64,000 nucleotides of DNA from Cohnella fermenti (GTDB lineage: Bacteria; Bacillota; Bacilli; Paenibacillales; Paenibacillaceae), in assembly GCF_004801405.1 (NCBI RefSeq), contig NZ_SSOB01000021.1, forward strand, positions 1-64,000, in the 5' to 3' direction. The notes beneath the pieces are model-generated. The model ran no database searches, was not told the DNA's origin, and saw nothing but the letters and a program-made list of their open reading frames with translations. Both the position numbers and the translations under genes were made by a program. Numbering within the stretch: the stretch's first letter is position 1; each line of letters begins with the position of its first letter. Below are positions 63,201-64,000 of this stretch, one piece after another.

Positions 63201-64000
63201 CATCCTTCAAGCTGCTGTACCGTAATGTTTACCTGCGCGTCGACTTCCGCATATTCCTCACCGTCCGAACCGTTCCAGCCGAACGATGTTGTCCCGTTCC
63301 AGCCCGCATTCGGGGTGAACGTGAGATTGCCAAGATCGGCAACGGGAATTTCCTGACCAGCCGTCACAGGAACACCGTTAAGCTTAAGGGTGCCGTGCTC
63401 CGGCAACGACGTCACCTTCACTTGAGTCAACGGTTGGTCTTCGACGTCCGCGAACTTACCGCTGAAGTCCGCCTCGGCAAACAGGACGTCCGTCCCGTCA
63501 GAGGTCTTCGCGATGTCCGCTACCGTCGGTTTGTCGTTCACCGCTTCGATGTCGATCGTCACCATTGCCGCTTCGTCCGCATAGCTCGTACCATCCGAGC
63601 CGTTCCAGCCGAACGTTGTCTGCCCGTTCCAGTTCGCATTCGGTACGAACGTGAGCTTGATCAGGTCAGCAGCCGGAATTTCTTGACCAATTGTTACAGC
63701 CTCGGCGTTCAGCTTCAACGTGCCGTGCTCCGGCAACGAGGTTACCTTCACCTTGACCAACGCGTCGTTGGTGTCGATGTCCGTGAACTTGCTGCTGAAG
63801 TCCGTCGCAGCGAATGTAACGGCCGTATCCTCCGTGCCGTTCTTCGCGATATCCGCTACCGTCGGCTTGTCGTTCACCGCTTCGATGTCGATCGTTACGG
63901 TTGCAGCCGTATCGGCATAGTTCGTGCCATCCGAGCCGTTCCAACCGAACGTTGTTTGCCCATTCCAGTTCGCGTCCGGCGTGAATGTGAGCGTTCCGAG
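60248..64000 (-). CDS. SLH-domain surface protein, 5' part outside the window
   Basis: 1250 codons are present; the frame stays open to the window edge, so the start is missing (an internal GTG at 63877 is only a false start). From the N-side: repeats of about 112 residues of cadherin/Ig-like type (VNDKPTVADIAK, FTPNANWNGQTTFGWNGSDG), a unique sandwich region, several CarboxypepD_reg/Ig-like domains, a DUF11-like domain (about 930-1030 of this part), and three SLH repeats (GNLSHQRYIIGMPDGEF, GYFSGFADGTFRPDQAITRGELAAVMARF, GNYLTGYSDGTFRANQNIRRDEAVTLI). The tail of about 35 residues is not SLH. Cell-wall anchored, probably adhesive. Confidence 0.88.
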   Translation of the reverse strand, partial: LGTLTFTPDANWNGQTTFGWNGSDGTNYADTAATVTIDIEAVNDKPTVADIAKNGTEDTAVTFAATDFSSKFTDIDTNDALVKVKVTSLPEHGTLKLNAEAVTIGQEIPAADLIKLTFVPNANWNGQTTFGWNGSDGTSYADEAAMVTIDIEAVNDKPTVADIAKTSDGTDVLFAEADFSGKFADVEDQPLTQVKVTSLPEHGTLKLNGVPVTAGQEIPVADLGNLTFTPNAGWNGTTSFGWNGSDGEEYAEVDAQVNITVQQLEGWVGSRGYEVTSPLWVSAPGNPMKLSATTPDSIDKVTATFDFAGGSTPVELKKVGSPSNGVQLWESTTYLLPYTLTAGVYHATFIAYTETAPNEWTPELTEPASKLANNGFKVIKTITVSGNIYDYEQGPGAPIAGAKVTLYDPTGTVKVAETSTDANGNYSFPNVDTKQYLIVVEKQGYGTQKRVVTTLPADPDATVITQDFALVEYDLQLTASPSSIIGDGNSRSLLKAVLRNGSGVELANVPIVFSAGVGTFEKLPGDTSSAQANTVMTNEFGEAYIYYKSEPIEGVISQQIPVTATADDSQRSLYAQEQIIVTFEPTSVNGVIKQDGVAQAGVTVRVVKDFDGDGVIDFAAEAVTDENGNYSIAVPKGNVDYTLQVSKTVVIDGVPAQVTFEQKATVGNITGIGVNYDSNQTVSGVIALKPSAGGSYVIDNNSAIRNSIKVYLKNTTTGVYVGGNATPTAFTLDNGVFNAEIPAGDYELEVRFVVPNAADPDNRALDKEIIINALDDVGTLPIVTVTATGELNIVSELIDPYGTVTDKSSGSPIEGATVTLYYANTPRNIAAVGKTPGTPVTLPKLVGFAPNDNDSPEQLTDINGLYAYMVYPETDYYVVVAKAGYNTYVSPTLEVNWDIVKHDIEMVPYVPSAAVVSPDVAIAISTGQNVVKEGTQSTFVVDYKNESTGTVNSGTITVQLPEGVEVIDAAGGTVNGNTITWDVTNLAGGQAGSYTIKVEWPQLNEAEKEFVIAGEFSVTGSSAADAKANSTAKVKVSSDRFGNLSHQRYIIGMPDGEFKLGNTLTRAELAAIVARLTVNETIDYDLPFSDVRSGHWATNYIRIAVKYGYFSGFADGTFRPDQAITRGELAAVMARFLELNPGKPVSYHFSDTEGNWAGNAIEALYLGNYLTGYSDGTFRANQNIRRDEAVTLINRMLFRGPLEGLAPVFPDVPTTHWAFGEVQEATVSHESIRNSDGSETFVKRIEDDVQ
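63207..64000 (-). repeat. 336-bp direct repeats inside the SLH protein gene
   Basis: GCTTCGATGTCGATCGT recurs at 63543 and 63879, exactly 336 bases (112 codons) apart, with the intervening repeats highly similar in DNA. The array continues past the window end. It encodes the VNDKPTVADIAK-type Ig-like units. Confidence 0.8.

Overview
The window looks like a chromosomal stretch of a spore-forming, flagellated, high-GC member of the Paenibacillaceae (Paenibacillus/Cohnella type). The evidence is three-repeat SLH surface proteins, a Spo0E-type phosphatase, a MotA/MotB stator pair, strong GGAGG-type ribosome binding sites with many GTG/TTG starts, YesM/YesN two-component systems beside sugar ABC importers, and many AraC and LacI regulators. 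The genus is an inference.

Layout. 1-5.2 kb: a repeat-rich intergenic region, then a secreted RCC1-repeat/Ig-like/SLH protein. 5.3-8.2 kb: a 7TM histidine kinase overlapping a REC-BTAD regulator. 8.3-10.7 kb: an AT-richer cassette with an ImmA/IrrE-type metallopeptidase translationally coupled to a protein that joins a class III nucleotide-cyclase-like domain to a Nudix-like domain, followed by a small unknown gene. 10.8-12.7 kb: a Fur-box-flanked AraC regulator that reads in frame into a siderophore-binding lipoprotein. 12.8-16.4 kb: membrane protein, sulfurtransferase, MFS transporter, GNAT acetyltransferase. 16.9-18.5 kb: motAB. 18.6-20.3 kb: glucosaminidase-like gene, a DnaA-box cluster, tadA and a Spo0E-like gene. 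20.5-25.8 kb: a two-component system with an ABC/FtsX-type transporter. 26-32.9 kb: two LacI regulators, a PDZ-less HtrA protease, a PH-domain protein, and a LacI / GlcNAc-type kinase / GH4 glycosidase operon. 33.0-33.9 kb: hicA, a relic type I-C-like CRISPR repeat-spacer-repeat, and a frameshifted hicB. 34.0-36.2 kb: a Fur-box AraC regulator with a siderophore-binding lipoprotein. 36.3-45.0 kb: a minus-strand carbohydrate-uptake block (AraC, PhyH dioxygenase, two permeases, binding protein, YesN regulator, YesM kinase), with a divergent FAD oxidoreductase up to 47.5 kb. 47.7-50.4 kb: AraC regulator, SDR and MDR dehydrogenases. 50.6-53.2 kb: a decayed accessory stretch with an IS5-type element, a frameshifted gene, a duplicated intergenic element, tRNA-Arg(CCU) and a broken tRNA-like sequence. 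53.4-64 kb: aldo/keto reductase, a 1916-residue protein of about 18 carboxypeptidase-regulatory-like repeats, and the C-terminal part of a large SLH surface protein that runs off the window.

Themes. Iron is represented by two orphan siderophore-binding lipoproteins, each with its own AraC regulator and Fur boxes but no permease. Carbohydrate acquisition dominates the middle. The strongest candidates for something undescribed are the metallopeptidase + cyclase-Nudix cassette, the CRISPR relic wedged between hicA and a broken hicB, the AraC/lipoprotein read-through across a Fur box, and a dispersed family of tandem 51-52 bp units carrying a small hairpin with compensating stem changes.
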